Position numbers and translations under genes: made by a program. A DNA stretch of 64,000 nt from Rotaria macrura (taxonomy: Eukaryota > Rotifera > Eurotatoria > Philodinida > Philodinidae): the NCBI GenBank assembly GCA_900239685.1, contig OENT01000335.1, positions 62,001-126,000 of the forward strand. Direction: 5' to 3'. The notes under the pieces are model-generated. The model did no database searches and was not told where the DNA came from. It saw only the letters and a program-made list of their open reading frames with translations. Below are positions 1 through 13,118 of the stretch, one piece after another. Every line of letters begins with the position of its first letter. The stretch's first letter is position 1.

Positions 1-3000
1 CATTCGCAAACATCCGTTAACAACAAGTTTGAATCTCTCTCAGAAATGAAAAATAATAGATAGTTTTATCTGTAAAATGGCTTGAAAGCAGAAAAAATGC
101 ATTGATAAGAGTCATGATGAAATTATAACATATTAATGCAAAACATAGCAAACGGCACCATTCGTCAATAACAAGAAACATATTATAGTAGAGCTGATGG
201 CCACGTTATATTTCAAATTCTTTCAGATTCCACAAAAAAATGAAGACAGTTTGTGTGAAAAAGAAATAAAACAAGCAATCGAAATCTGAAGAAAGCAACA
301 TATCTTGAAAAGCTTCGAAATTAAACTATCAGTATCAATTACCTTTTCGTTAGAATCATAAAAGAAACATGAATACAAAACACAATGGAAAGCTAAGAAA
401 AGAATTTCGATTGCAGTTCAACATTTGAGTTGGATTTTTTTATTTATTGTCCATTGCTTCAGTTATTTTTTCTAATCATCACCATCTTTTCTCTGTGAAG
501 GTATTTTGTTTCAATGATCAATATATTTTTCTGCTTGAAACTAGTCCTCCACTGCATGAAAGAAAAGGTGTTAATCGCTTTTATCATACAAAAAAATAAT
601 CGACAAAACGTTTACACTATCTAATTTAAGCGGTTCCCTTTGATCTTGTTCATTGTCTTATTGGTTGGTTCTCGATGATGTTGAAGAATTTCCTCTTTCG
701 TAAATAATCCATTAACAAGTCGTTCCATTAGGCAACCTGGAACGGCAGTGGTTGAACTAACTTATAGATTTCTTTCATTGTATCCTAAAGAAAGCAATTA
801 TTGTCCAAAATAATAACGAGAACGCATTTTTCATCAATGATTAGTCGCTATGAATTGGATACCGGAAAATCTGATGGTCTTAGTCTTCAATACTAAATAT
901 GGTAGAAACTAATAAAATGAAATTTAAACTATAATAGATCATAGTTTCAGAAAAGGATTTGGTCTTGTGAGTGGTAAAATAGTCAAGTAAAAAGGCTATA
1001 ATTAAACGAAGTTGAAAATGGATTAATTATTCTTGTTCATATGACGAGCTAACTCAACTGTTGTTCTACCCACATGATCAAGTCGTCTGTCGAGTTTTGT
1101 TTCATGGTAATTTATCACATCCATTTTTCGATTGCTGTTCAATATGATTTTTTTGTATGTTGCCTGCTTATGTAGTGATAAGTAAGTCAAATTTTAAACG
1201 AGCAGTTGTTTCTAGAACATGTTTTTGCTTTTATTAAAGACTGTTTATTATAAAAGAGTGCGTCTTAAACAGTTGGTTAATCTATAGAACACGAAGCGAT
1301 GAAAATAGATTTTTTTATTTGAAAGAACTCCAAATTACCATCATCCCAAGTACTGTTTGAGTAATTGAGCCAGTTTAACATGATTTTATAGTACCGCCCA
1401 ATGTTTGAGAACCACAACGGCGTGGTATGAAATATTAATAAAATACTCTAGAGACTCGCGAATGTCATCAAAAAAACAATTTTGCTGAAAACGAGTTCAG
1501 AGCTTACAGAAAAGTCATAATCTAAAAGGATTCCTGAATGTAATTCAAGAATAAATATCATTGATAAAATAGACGAACATAGATAGATAACGATATTGGA
1601 CTCTGAATGGCGAATAGTAGAATAATACTCATAAAGATAGGGGTTTCAATTCGAAATCACTTATATCGAATTCAGCAAAGAGAAGAAATGATTCTTCTGC
1701 TCGAAGAATTGTTTGAGTAAATAACATGGTCGATTGCTAACAAAGAAAAAGAATACAGTTGGTTAAAAGCCATTGATGTATTCATCGCGTGAACGGTTTT
1801 CGAATTCAAGAAAATTGTAATAACTGTGATACTTCTATTTGCTTAACTTTATAATATTGAATCATATTGTAAAAGTTCAGATATGCATTGAGAATATATA
1901 ATTTCTCATTGGTTATGGTGTAATCTCATCCTAGGTTTGATTATAAACAATATTGAATTTTTGATGATAGTTGTTGAGAATAGTATGATAGAAAATTAAA
2001 TCACCGATGAGTTCATCTTTCGTAATATAGCTGAAATGATTCAATACTTATCTTGAACTAAGTTACCGATAAATGCATTACCAATGTGCATTTTGCTGTC
2101 CCAACGAAACCGATTTATGACATAGTTTTCTAATGTAGTTTAGATCAATTTGAATTGGAAATAGGCTAATGGAGGGAAATAAATATTTAAATTAAACGTA
2201 AAGTTACTTTGTTAAAGTCTTTCTCCAGATGTAAAATTACCTGTTGTAGACTAATCCACCATGTCGTTTTCGTAGCTCCAATATATAGTACGGGGTATTA
2301 AACTGAAATATTCTTCAATGAACACAAACATCCCGTGATTTTCATCGCAATTAGAAGAATGCTGAAATAAAATGAGAAATGAAACACTTCTATCCCTAGG
2401 AAGCAGTTATGACTTAACAGACGTAATTGAACTAATGATACATGTAGGAAGACGAACACAGATAAGAAACATGAGTAGTTCTGAAGTCTTTCCCATTCTA
2501 TTAGTGAAAATGATTCGTCGTGTTTGATTGAAAGAATCGACAGGATGGGAAAATGATCAAACCGATATGCGTATTCTATGCTGAGCAAATCAGTGAGTGA
2601 CATTAGAATTGGGATAGACCAAAGAACTTTGATCATGATAAATGTATTAATATCTTAAAATTCCAATCAATCTCTTGTGAATGAATACAAGTGTACAAAA
2701 TTTTACAAATGTATTCGAATAAGAAAAAAGCTAACGGCTTAATTTGTCATGATGAGAAAACCGTTATATTCATCGAAAATAGATATTCTGTTCATATAAG
2801 AAGATAACTAAACTCTACATGGGCTGTTCTTATACGCATGTTATAAAAACAAAGATTGATTCTATTATTTTCAATTTTATTTCCGCATTTTTTTAACTTC
2901 CTTTAATAAATATATCTACCTATCTTTATTCAAAATGTAATCAAGTGAACATAATATGAACATGCTACTATTGTAGAAAATGAATACGTTATTGTAATTT

Positions 3001-4239
3001 TTGTTATCGATAGAAACATATCTGTCGCGTTAATAGTTTGGCACCTCGCATACATAAGCATAGAAAATCATGAACTTAAAAAGTGGAAACAAACAGAGTG
3101 GGACTCTATTGGTATCTATTTATACATCTTATCAGAGATAGCTATGATTGTTATACAGTCAAATGGTAAACTACATGAAAAAAATATGCAGGTAGAATGA
3201 GATTACGAAAAGGGTGGAGAAAACGAATATTAGTTTACATCACGAACGTACTGATTTGTCGAAACAGCCATTGCATATAAAATGTCGATGGAATGTTGAT
3301 CTTTTCATATAAATAACACGTTTATACATGTTCTATTGTTGATTATTGTTAAAGTTTGTCTAAGTTATGGTAATATACAAATATGTAGAATAAACTATCA
3401 GTATGTTTTTCTTTTCTATTCTGTATATGTATACTCACGGCTGGGAACGGTCTTGGATTTCTTCGCTTTATTTCTAACTTTATAGATATGTTATAATAAC
3501 GATATCTTGATCTGATGATTATATTTAGTCAATCGTATTTCATGTCTGATGCCCGTATAGAGTATGCCATTTCATTCATATTACATCGATCGTTTCGACG
3601 AATCATTTTGTGAGGACAAAACGATTGAATGATTTCTTGTTTAAGACTCTAGTAAACTCTCTTGTAGTATGAACATGACAAAAATTATCATTTGAATCAA
3701 GAACGTCATGCAATATGGATAAAGATCGAGATTTACATAGGTCAGGCATAAGAGCAGCAACTTTTGTAGATGGACGTAAGATAATTTTCGAAAATTGGTT
3801 ATACATATTTTTCAATTATTTTAGAAACCTCTCATATTCTTTTTGCTCGTTAGAAATTGAACAAAAGGATGAAATTTATCGAAAGAATTCATGATCTTAT
3901 GACAGAAGAACTTCAGATAGTATGTTATAGAGAAAGGATACCCTGAGGCTGTGGTCTGTGTGGTGATTTCAGTGTCCGATGAAAACTATAGTGTATAATT
4001 CAACTACAATATAAAATATTACGTAAAATACTAGTGAAAAACAGTTAATCGACAAAATGCAGAGCAGTTTCATGAAACCCATTAAGTCATCATATGCATC
4101 GTGTGGATGCTCTATTATTTTCGGTGATATCTGAATATTTTTTATTAGTGAACCAGACCTACACCATTGATATTTATGTTATATAAAATCATATACCACA
4201 GTTGCTTGATCTTACTACTCTGTTTAGATCGTTGCAGTT
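1..4239. other. AT-rich gene-poor left flank
   Basis: No gene can be supported here. Three short minus-strand stretches have coding-like composition: about 1134-1030 (33 codons from an ATG, with an ankyrin-like DHxGRTTxELA pattern), about 1735-1640, and about 735-628 (ending in a stop). They could not be joined by sensible splice sites, and stops interrupt every frame between them, so they are either relics or chance. A 112-codon minus-strand frame at 2298-2636 is rich in F, L and I, as expected by chance in AT-rich DNA. A TATA-like TATATAAAA lies at 4179-4187, about 55 bp before the peptidase start codon. Confidence 0.4.
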
Positions 4240-6378
4240 ATGCTGATACAACTATATTCATTCTTGATTTTACGACTAGTCTTATGTTTTTCAGCCGAAA
4301 CTAAGCCAAAATTACCGTTCGATGAATTTTTTGATTATACCACATTTCCATTCTTGAAATTTTCACCAACTGGCCGATATTTGCTTATTCAAACAAGGCG
4401 TCCATCATGGAATACTACGTCTTATGAGAATACGTTGTGGCTTTATGATATACAGAACCAAACAAAAACGTCAGTTTCAACAAATCTTCTTCAATCAATC
4501 AAACCACAATGGTCGCCAAGTGGTGACTATATTGTATTGATTCCAAAAGTTAATACTTCGGTAAATAAGACCGATGATCAACAATCAGAACAATGCATTT
4601 ATTTATATTCCCTCATATCAGACGAACTATTTCCTATTCACATCGACACAGATAATCTTTTAGCTATTACCTGGTCGAACAATGATTCATGTCTTTATAT
4701 AGCTGTCATTGATGCATGGTCAATAGATAGAGAAAATGATTTATATAAAGATGAATGGCAAGATGTTATTCAGTATCGACAAGATAAAATGCGTAGTAAC
4801 AGTACAATCTATCGAATTGATCTCAATTTAAACGATCTCTCATTACCAGTGCAAAAGCATATCGTTCGTAATGTATCCTTTATTACCAATCAACTATTGT
4901 ATGTTTCCCACGAAGAGCAACTCATCGTCTCATCTGTATCAAAAATTGTGGAAAATCTAAATGATTTTGAACTATATTCGATTGATCTTCGTAACACATC
5001 AAAATTATTAAAATTGACAACGAATCAAGCAATCGAAATAGACTTGCAGTTATCAATCGATGGTCAACATCTTCTCTTTCTTACATTCAGTCTTAGTTCG
5101 AATAAAGGAAAATTCAACGATACACAATATCGTCTTTATTCATTAAATTTGATGAATGGACAACTAACGCGTGTAGGAGAAAACTTTCCTGGCAGTATCT
5201 TTGGATACACAATAAGACATGATTCTGGTGTCTATGTTCTCGGACACTTAGGAACAGAAGTGCAAATTTATACATATCAGTCGTTAACGAAAGATTTAAT
5301 TCTTCATCATGGATGGAATGGAACATACGAATTGATTGCATCATCAACTACAAGCGGATCGATCGCATTTGTTTATTCGTCGTTCGAGAAACCTATGGAA
5401 GTTTATTTTGCTAACAACATCGATCAACTTAAGTCAGCACGAGCAATCACGAAAGAGAATGACTTATTTACTCGAAGAAATTTACCTCAAACAAAATTAT
5501 GCAACTGGATAAATGAAGATGATCATCGAATGATTGAAGGAATTCTACATTATCCACCAGGGTTGTTTGAATCTAAAAATTTATCTCTTTTAGTTCTTAT
5601 TCATGGAGGTCCGTATTGGGCAAGTCTAAATAGACTTGAACTCACTTGGCATGAGTGGGCTCCGTTAGCAGCTTCAGAAGGTTGGCTAATATTAGAACCT
5701 AATTATCGAGGATCAACAGGTTATGGCGATCAATTTCTTAATGAAGTTCGTTATAGACCGCTGTCTCGACCAGGGAAAGATATTCTTTCTGGAATCGATC
5801 GATTGATTAAAGATGGTATTGCTGATCCATGCCGATTAGCAGTCGGCGGATATAGTTTTGGTGGTTTTCTAACAAATTGGTTAATTACGCAGACTAGACG
5901 ATTTAATGCTGCTTTATCAGGTGCTGGCGCTGTTGATTATGCTTCAGCATGGGGTATGATGGATCTACCTGTAGCACTTAGCTACTTGTTTGGAGGGTTT
6001 CCATGGGAAATACCAAATATCTATCAAATCGAAGCACCTATTTATCAACTAGATAGAATACGCACACCAACACACATCATCACTGGTGAAAATGATGATC
6101 GAGTACCTACATCACAAAGTTATATGTTAGAACGAGGACTTCATTTTCTTGATGTGCCAGTTAAATTAATTACTTTTCCAAAGGAAGGGCACTCCATCAA
6201 TAGTAATCCATGGCATGGGAAAATAAAAGTTCGAGAAGAACTGAAATGGTTAAAAAAGTATGGTAATCAACCACTAAAAAATAATGAATTATCTAGTAAT
6301 AGTGAAAAACTGAAATTCACTGATACTCTGCACTCATGTTTTTTGATGTTCTCGATTCTCACAATAAAGAACACGTAA
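4240..6378 (+). CDS. Secreted prolyl oligopeptidase-family (S9) serine peptidase
   Basis: A 712-residue intronless protein, probably an exopeptidase acting outside the cell or in the secretory pathway. Residues 1-18 form a hydrophobic signal peptide ending in CFSAET. Residues of about 30-420 look like the beta-propeller of S9 enzymes, with strand repeats of the SPSGDY and SIDGQHLL type. From about 430 an alpha/beta hydrolase domain carries HGGP (oxyanion region), NYRGSTGYG, and the nucleophile S539 in GGYSFGG. The other triad residues are D619 in GENDDRVP and H651 in EGHS. More than ten N-x-S/T sequons fit a secreted glycoprotein. The short hydrophobic C-terminus could be a GPI signal, but weakly. 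The layout is closest to acylaminoacyl-peptidase/S9C enzymes; DPP4-like enzymes are the alternative. The ATG at 4240 is chosen because the signal peptide starts there. The lack of introns, unlike most neighbours, is compatible with horizontal origin or retrocopying (inference). Confidence 0.9.
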   Translation: MLIQLYSFLILRLVLCFSAETKPKLPFDEFFDYTTFPFLKFSPTGRYLLIQTRRPSWNTTSYENTLWLYDIQNQTKTSVSTNLLQSIKPQWSPSGDYIVLIPKVNTSVNKTDDQQSEQCIYLYSLISDELFPIHIDTDNLLAITWSNNDSCLYIAVIDAWSIDRENDLYKDEWQDVIQYRQDKMRSNSTIYRIDLNLNDLSLPVQKHIVRNVSFITNQLLYVSHEEQLIVSSVSKIVENLNDFELYSIDLRNTSKLLKLTTNQAIEIDLQLSIDGQHLLFLTFSLSSNKGKFNDTQYRLYSLNLMNGQLTRVGENFPGSIFGYTIRHDSGVYVLGHLGTEVQIYTYQSLTKDLILHHGWNGTYELIASSTTSGSIAFVYSSFEKPMEVYFANNIDQLKSARAITKENDLFTRRNLPQTKLCNWINEDDHRMIEGILHYPPGLFESKNLSLLVLIHGGPYWASLNRLELTWHEWAPLAASEGWLILEPNYRGSTGYGDQFLNEVRYRPLSRPGKDILSGIDRLIKDGIADPCRLAVGGYSFGGFLTNWLITQTRRFNAALSGAGAVDYASAWGMMDLPVALSYLFGGFPWEIPNIYQIEAPIYQLDRIRTPTHIITGENDDRVPTSQSYMLERGLHFLDVPVKLITFPKEGHSINSNPWHGKIKVREELKWLKKYGNQPLKNNELSSNSEKLKFTDTLHSCFLMFSILTIKNT

Positions 6379-8685
6379 AGTTAATCGTTTTACATTGTAG
6401 GTCAATTTAGGCCCATAAATAATTCAATCACATTCTGCTAAGATTATGTTGTAGGATCATCAATAGCCACGTGGGGCTAAAGTGTGTTTAACTCAAAAGT
6501 ATTCTTCAGCTTCGTGATGGTCATTGACAATAAAGAAAGTTACAAATTGATAATCATTTAATTGTCTTTTTCGGTTGAGCGTCCCATTTTTCGTTTCCGT
6601 TGTTGCTATTGACTTGTTAGATTTTATTTTGGTTTGTGCCTTCTGTTTGTCTAAACAGAAATCACATACCTCTTTATCGAAAAATACATCTGAAGCTGTT
6701 GAATGACTTGTAATTTTTAAAAAATTCCATTGTTTTGAAGATGATCAATATACAGTAAGACAGGGTTCAGAATTTATCTTGTGATGAAAATAAAGAAATG
6801 TTTGAAATGAAGCCTCGTACGTGGCTTGTTTTCTAAAACATTCATATATAGATGCATTGATAACCAAAACACTTCTGAGTGTAGAGTTGAGGTTTTTTGA
6901 CTTTCACTAGTGAAATAGAATTATTAACTAATGATCTTTAATTAACGTGAGCCCACTGGTGTAAAGTTTATTTAAACTATGAATCATTAAACATTGACTG
7001 CTAATTATTTTCCTTTGAAAAATCCACCTGGTAAAAGAATTTAAAAGATCCGATTTTTCAGATGACGTGACAGTATATTCTTGAAAACCTCATCACACAT
7101 ATGTTGGATACACAAATTCAATATCATTTTCTATTTTAAACAATCAAAACTACAGATTTCTATATTGCTCCTATCAAAAATTAGTTGAAAATAATCACTC
7201 TTTGTTTTATCTTCAAAGGGACAGAGGATCCATGATTCATAAATCCTCTAAAAACCAAAGATAGTTGAGAAACATCTATGCATGGATCTGATGAATAAAG
7301 TTCAAGATTCCATTGCTGGTGGTCTTATTTCACAAAATATCTTTTATAGAAAATAAAAAGATAATACGATAGACCTATGAGGGATGTCATTGTAGAGAAA
7401 AATACAATATTACAGATAATTGTATTTATATAAACAAATATACATATTTAGTGTTTCTATCATGTTCCGTGGATTTATTGTTGTTTTTTTAATTCTCAAT
7501 TAGAAAGATTCAGTTGGTCTTTTGAACATTCAAGGTGTTCAGTTCGGATAAAACGATCAGTACGCGCGCTCGTAAAACGATGGTGCTAATTGTGGATCAT
7601 TTAAGGATTACCACATACTAATTTTAAACAGTAAAATGCGATAAACTGAAGATGATCAAAAAAAAAAGTCGACGTAAAAAATAATCCAACGTCTGCCGTA
7701 AATGTTTCGCATTTGATTCATACTTTTTTTAATGGTGTCAAACGTGGAGAAGGCCAATTTTTGGCATACAACAGGCCTCATCCATTGTTAATATGGAGAC
7801 AGTACAAAGGAAAACCAGTTTTTTAACGAAATTCATTGATTTAAATCAGGAAAATCAACAAAAAAATCAAAAAAATCATCAAAAATATCGAGAAAATCCC
7901 GGAAATCGGATTTAAACTGTCCCTCTCTAGATTGATTTTTCGAACAACAAGGATACCAAATTTAATCATTTCAATCGAGTCATTGATTTTTTTTATTTGA
8001 AATTGATTTAAAATCAAATAAATCAGTTGTTTCCCACTTGGGATGCCCGTATGGGAAATTTGTCAGAATATGAAAAATTGACTTGCAATGGAATCTTTAC
8101 CCTCTTGAAACAAACTTAAATGAACCATACATAATTTTTATCGATTTTTAATTAGCGGGTTTTTTCTATTGATCTGTTTTACACAAAGACTTGTAGATAA
8201 TTCATAAACGTCTCACCGATATATATATTAGAATCATATTTCCCGAAAATTTTTGATCGTTTCTTTGCTCTTACCTGAAGAAAGAATTACTGATGTAATT
8301 AGGACATTCCTGGTTTCTATTTTTAACTGAAACAAAACAACTAAGTACAGTTCTGAAGTTTTCTTCAAATGAAACTATATTTCGAATTATTCGTTCTCCT
8401 TTCGTATTTGTGCTAGGCCCAGAAAAATTTTGAAAACTTTGTTTTGTCCTGTTCGTTTAGTATTCTGTTGCCATTTTCTGTCTATTATCATTCATTCATG
8501 GCGAATAATCAAATACATGAATACAAAAACAAATTATATTTATTGTGTCTCTTTATTTTTGTTCTTTTCTTCAAAGAAAAACGCAGATCAGAATTCGATT
8601 ACAAAAACCATAGCTGAAAATAACAAGAAAATAACTAGGCTCTGAGAGCTCTAAGTAGCTGATCCGAAGAACGACTAGGCTGTAT
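6379..8685. other. Intergenic, AT-rich, with a possible degraded repeat at 7800-8040
   Basis: No gene seen. About 7800-8040 contains many AAATC/GATTT steps. One end reads GGAAAACCAGTTTTTTAACG, followed by GATTTAAATC; the other end is an inverted version with GATTTAAAATC and CAGTTGTTTCCCA. This resembles an old foldback element, but no target-site duplication is visible. Confidence 0.3.
6529..6534 (+). terminator. Polyadenylation signal AATAAA
   Basis: AATAAA lies about 150 bp after the stop codon of the S9 peptidase and is a plausible 3'-end signal for it. The hexamer is frequent by chance in DNA this AT-rich, so position is the only support. Confidence 0.35.
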
Positions 8686-9077
8686 ACACTCTAAAAAAAA
8701 ATAAGTACTTTCCTGAACCCCCTAAAAAGGTTCGGTACATTTAAAATAGCATCCAAATGACCCGAAATACTTATAAAACGATTTTTCAGTTCTACGAAAC
8801 CTTTTTTTAAGTTTCGAAGAGCAAAAACCGTTTCGAAAGAAAATGCGAAATCTTTTGAGTTTCTTCTTAACCTTCAGTGGTTTTGCAGTTTTTTCGACGA
8901 AACTTAAAAAAAGGTTTCGTAGAAGAGGGTTCGGCCCGCGGGCACATGGGAAGAACCTTTAAAGGTTTCGTATAACTGAAAAATCCTTTTATAAGCATTT
9001 CGGGTCATTTGGATGCTATTTTAAATCTAGCGAACTTTTTTATGGGGTTCATGAAAGTACTTATTTTTTTAGAGTGT
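8686..9077. mobile_element. Foldback/MITE with ACACTCTAAAAAAATAAG arms
   Basis: A 390-bp inverted-repeat element. The left arm starts CACTCTAAAAAAA at about 8687, and the right arm ends TTTTTTTAGAGTGT at 9077. Read on opposite strands, the two arms match for about 125 bp with few mismatches, including AAAATAGCATCCAAATGACC in both. A second inverted pair inside, AAACCTTTTTTTAAGTTTCG at about 8800 and its complement at about 8900, makes the whole element able to fold into a long hairpin. There is no coding capacity. No clear target duplication is seen at the ends, so the superfamily cannot be assigned. Confidence 0.75.
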
Positions 9078-12000
9078 GCGAAACAGTATATGTACAGCAG
9101 TGCATATTTGAACATACTGCCCGTAAACGACTATTGTTAGTTAACCAAAGCGGCAGTATACTTCGACGTAAAGGGCGGTAACTATATCGTAAAGCCTAAT
9201 CTTTTACAGTCATTAACGAATCCATAATGTTGTCTATTTTGATTGTCCTGAGGTTCTTTTACAGATTCATTTTCTGTTTAAGACGATTGTATTCTTCAGC
9301 TGGAGTAAATGATTGCTTTTAAGTATCCTCTATTTCGGCTGTTAGCATACTATTTGACAATGATTTAGTTAGCAATATTAGTTGGAGTCTTTGATCAGAT
9401 TGAACTTATTATTAATATGATTATAATACCGATTCTTGTAGTTGTTGTTGCAAAGTAGTATTATCATTACGCAATATGGTCTTTCGCTCAATTAATCCTC
9501 TGATAGAACCTTGCGCGTCTGGATGTTTGTGTAGAACAAACACATTTGTATTCAAATTTCCATGAAGAGAAACTTTCATGTGGTGATTCAGGAAGATTTA
9601 TTATCGTAACTGTGACGAATCATCATGGTTTAATTCATACATAACATGTCAAAAATGTCTCCTGTTGTGTCTCTCTTCTTGTATGATCTAGGGAAAGTAG
9701 AAAAATAAATAAATGCCAACCAATACTTTTTAAAATTATGTACTATACTATGTTCGAATTACCATTTTATACTGAGTTATTTAATGTGCCAATATTGATA
9801 TCAATTATTCAAATGCATACATAAAAATATGACTTAACCCTTCCCCGCCCTATCTTTTAAATTTCTATTTTAAGATAGTCACTGTTAAGAAAGGATAACA
9901 ACGAAATAATAGCCCCCGTAGCACAGCAACAACATACGTTAGTCAACTAGATGCATTACCCTTGGAACACGATACTAAGAACACTCTAGTGAATATTAGG
10001 AGGAATAGCTTGGACAGTGACGTTTTTTGTCAATAATTTCGTTACTTGTAGTATTTTTTATAGCTCTACATAGTCAAGTTGCCAGTTAGTATTATTTACA
10101 GATACAAGTGTTTTATTATTGTTAGAGTAGAGAAACACGATTCCACCCTCCAGTTTTGGGTGTATACTATCCAGAAACGAAGATAGAATCGTACTCGTAT
10201 TCGTGCGAACGAGACATTTATAATATCACTGAAATTTTCTAAACTGACTGCTGTAACAGAAGATATAGATTCTTCTACTTTGTGCCACCATAAAAGGATC
10301 CTAGGAGATACTATATTTTGTCACTTTTTCTGAACACTTCTACATTTTTAGTTTAAAAACCTTTTGAAAGAACCATAAAGAATGTTAAAAGTGTAGGAAT
10401 AAAACGTGGCTTGAATCATTCAAGATTTTCAGGGCAAATTTTTCAAAGCTAAGGATATTTGAGTATAAACTCGCTAATTATTAGAACTTTCTACTTTTCC
10501 AGAGCGTAATAAGCACAGATCACCCTTTTTATTACTTCCATCACATTTTTGCTTCACAAGGTTTTCTGTTAGGGTAGATGTTCAGATATCAAAAAGGCAG
10601 TCTAAAAACTTCTAACAAGAGGATGTGAGTGGAATTCATGTCAAAACGCTTGCTTATTTATTCTGAGGATACATTGAGATAGAGGATTCCCTAAAACAGA
10701 CGAAAATGTCCTCTTCTAAGAAACCGTGAAATACTACCAGAGTGTTATTTAGAAATTTTCACATCTAAAAAAACAACTGTGAATACGATGCAAAATTATT
10801 AACTCCGATAAAAAAGTGACTAGTCTTGCTCAAAAACTTGAAAAAGCTTGAAATTTTGACGAAGGCCAGCTCATTTACCTCCATCACTAGTCTATCAAGG
10901 TCACATTCATAGCTCGATCAATTGAGCGTGAACATTTCCGAATCAAAGTCTTGAGAGTTATTGAATGAAACAAATCTCAGTTTTGTAAGAAAAGTTTTAG
11001 TTTTTGGTAATACATGCGTAATTTATGCTACATAGGGTACCTCAAAATCTTTTTCGGGTGTAACGAAGAGAAAAATTCCTTATTGAAGCTTCATTTAATT
11101 TTAGTTTAAAAAACTGATCTGTATTGTACATGACTGATTGTGGAGTTAAAGGAATGAAACAAAAACCTTTTCTACGCATTAATAGACGATAAAGTTTATT
11201 ATAGAGATATGATTTTTGATTTTTCGTATTAGGAGCTGTCGTGAATTCTTGTTCTTTATCTACAAACGGTGACTTCAGCGAACCACATGGGGTTGGGGGA
11301 AGAATGATAGAGAAAATTGTTTATAAAGTAAGAAAAAATCGATAAAACCGTTAAAAACCTCTATGATTATTTTTTTAGCCTCAATATCCACAGAGAACAT
11401 GTTTTTTATTTGAAATGACTGATTTTATGATCACGGATTCAAACTAAAGCTATGCTATCTTCTGAATTTCGGATATAAACTGAAATATTACCTTTGTTTT
11501 ATTTTTAAAAAAAATTCACCATTAAATAGTATCATAATCATAGGACCGATCGAACTCGGAATAAACATTTTGCACAGTTCCACTTATTTTCTCTACAAAG
11601 TTAAGAATATTGGATTACATACGAAAATGTGAAAGAGCGGAAGTGCTTACGTTGGTGCGAGTGGCTCATGAGCTTAAGTAGTACGACCCTAGTGTGCATT
11701 ATTGAAAGTCAAGCAGTATTTATGACGTTTTCCAATAAAGGGAAATTCTTTCGAAATTCATTGATACTTCTTAAAATCTTAAATGAAATATGGAATGGAT
11801 GTTTCGGAAAAGCAAACTTATGTAGGCTCTTCTCAATTTTTCGTAGTCACAGTTGCTTATATTATAGATGAATAATATTTATGTGTTGTATTTGATTCTC
11901 GGGGTGGTCGTTGATCAGCCATAAAAAACGAACCAGTTGACAATCAAGAAAATATTATATTGTATTCCCTATAGATCTTCCACTGAAGAAGAGATCAGTA

Positions 12001-12753
12001 CTAGAATTTTCCTTAACGATGATCTTACTTAAATTTGAATTTGTTGATAATGGATTAATGAACGTTCGAAAATGACTGCATGTATCCACTATGATCAACA
12101 GCATTGCTTTTACGCAGATGAACATGGATGAAAGTATGAAAAAATTTGATGTGAATATAATTAATATTTTTCAAAGGTTTTTTCGATATTACAGAAGTTT
12201 TTCGTAAAAAACTATAGATGTCGCTGTCACACATTCTTCACAAAGAAAAAGATTTTTGCATATGAAAGTTCAAAACGCAATCAAATTTGTCTGGATCGGT
12301 TAAGAGTTAGGTTCCTTGAATACTCTCACATGTGAGATTAGAGCATGATTAATTTTGCAAATGCCAAACATTTTATTCTATTTGAATAATAATTTCCGAT
12401 ATCCCCATGGTCAATACTCACATTTTCAAAAGACATGAATGATATGTATGTGTACAGAAAATACTTTATAGCACTACTTTCAACTATGAGAAGGTACAAC
12501 TCTAGAAGTGCCGAATGTGAAGTTTCAGGAAAGCTAATTCATTTCTTCATTAATAATTGATTACTAATAGCATGATTTATTATTTAATACATTCTAATTT
12601 AACTGGATTCGCGTCACATTGAATTTTTTCCATTATTCAGCTTTGTTTTGCATCTGTAGAACAAGTCTTGTCAAAGCAATTTAGACTCTGGTCATTCGTT
12701 TCATAAGAGAACTCGCTTATTATACTTATTCGGTAAGCACTTAGATCCAGACC
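9078..12753. other. Gene-free AT-rich DNA
   Basis: No gene, RNA or complete element recognised. The stretch at 9119-9200 (CCGTAAACGACT, GACGTAAAGGGCGG) resembles the CGTAAACG-rich arms of the element at 13923-15047 and may be a fragment of it. The 80-codon frame at 11629-11871 resembles no family and is probably chance. Confidence 0.4.
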
Positions 12754-13118
12754 CAAGGGGGAAGTGCAGGTTTGAAACCCCCAGCATCACAGCATCAATT
12801 CAGCATCATTTCGGCATCATGGCATCATATCAGCATCTCTTCTGCATGTTCAGTATTTTCTTAACAATTCAGTGTAGAATTAAGTCAGTACGTGCTGATA
12901 TTACCTTGGCAATACATAAGCACCAAATTCTACCTTAAATTGCTGAGAAAAAGCTGAAGATGCCGAAGAGCTACTCATATGATGCTGTGATGCTCATAGT
13001 GAAAGAAGATCAAGATGCTGAAATGATGCCAAAGATGTTGAGATGATGCCATGATGTCGACATTATGCTGAATTGATGCTATGGTGCTAGGGGTTTCAAA
13101 CCTGTACTTTCCCCCTTG
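12754..13118. mobile_element. hAT-like MITE rich in AGCATCAT repeats
   Basis: A 365-bp element with inverted ends CAAGGGGGAAGTGCAGG on the left and, read on the other strand, CAAGGGGGAAAGTACAGG on the right. The similarity continues for about 55 bp through TTTGAAACCCC and AGCATCAATTCAGCAT. The flanks are TCCAGACC (12746-12753) and CCCAGACC (13119-13126), an 8-bp duplication with one mismatch. The ends fit the hAT consensus with A at position 2 and G at position 5. The interior consists largely of AGCATCA/TGATGCT units in opposite orientation in the two halves, as expected of subterminal transposase-binding repeats (inference). No transposase is encoded. Confidence 0.75.

Noticed and set aside
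2298-2636. 112-codon hydrophobic frame suggesting a membrane protein
   Set aside because: Its F/L/I richness follows from AT-rich DNA; no receptor or transporter motif could be found.
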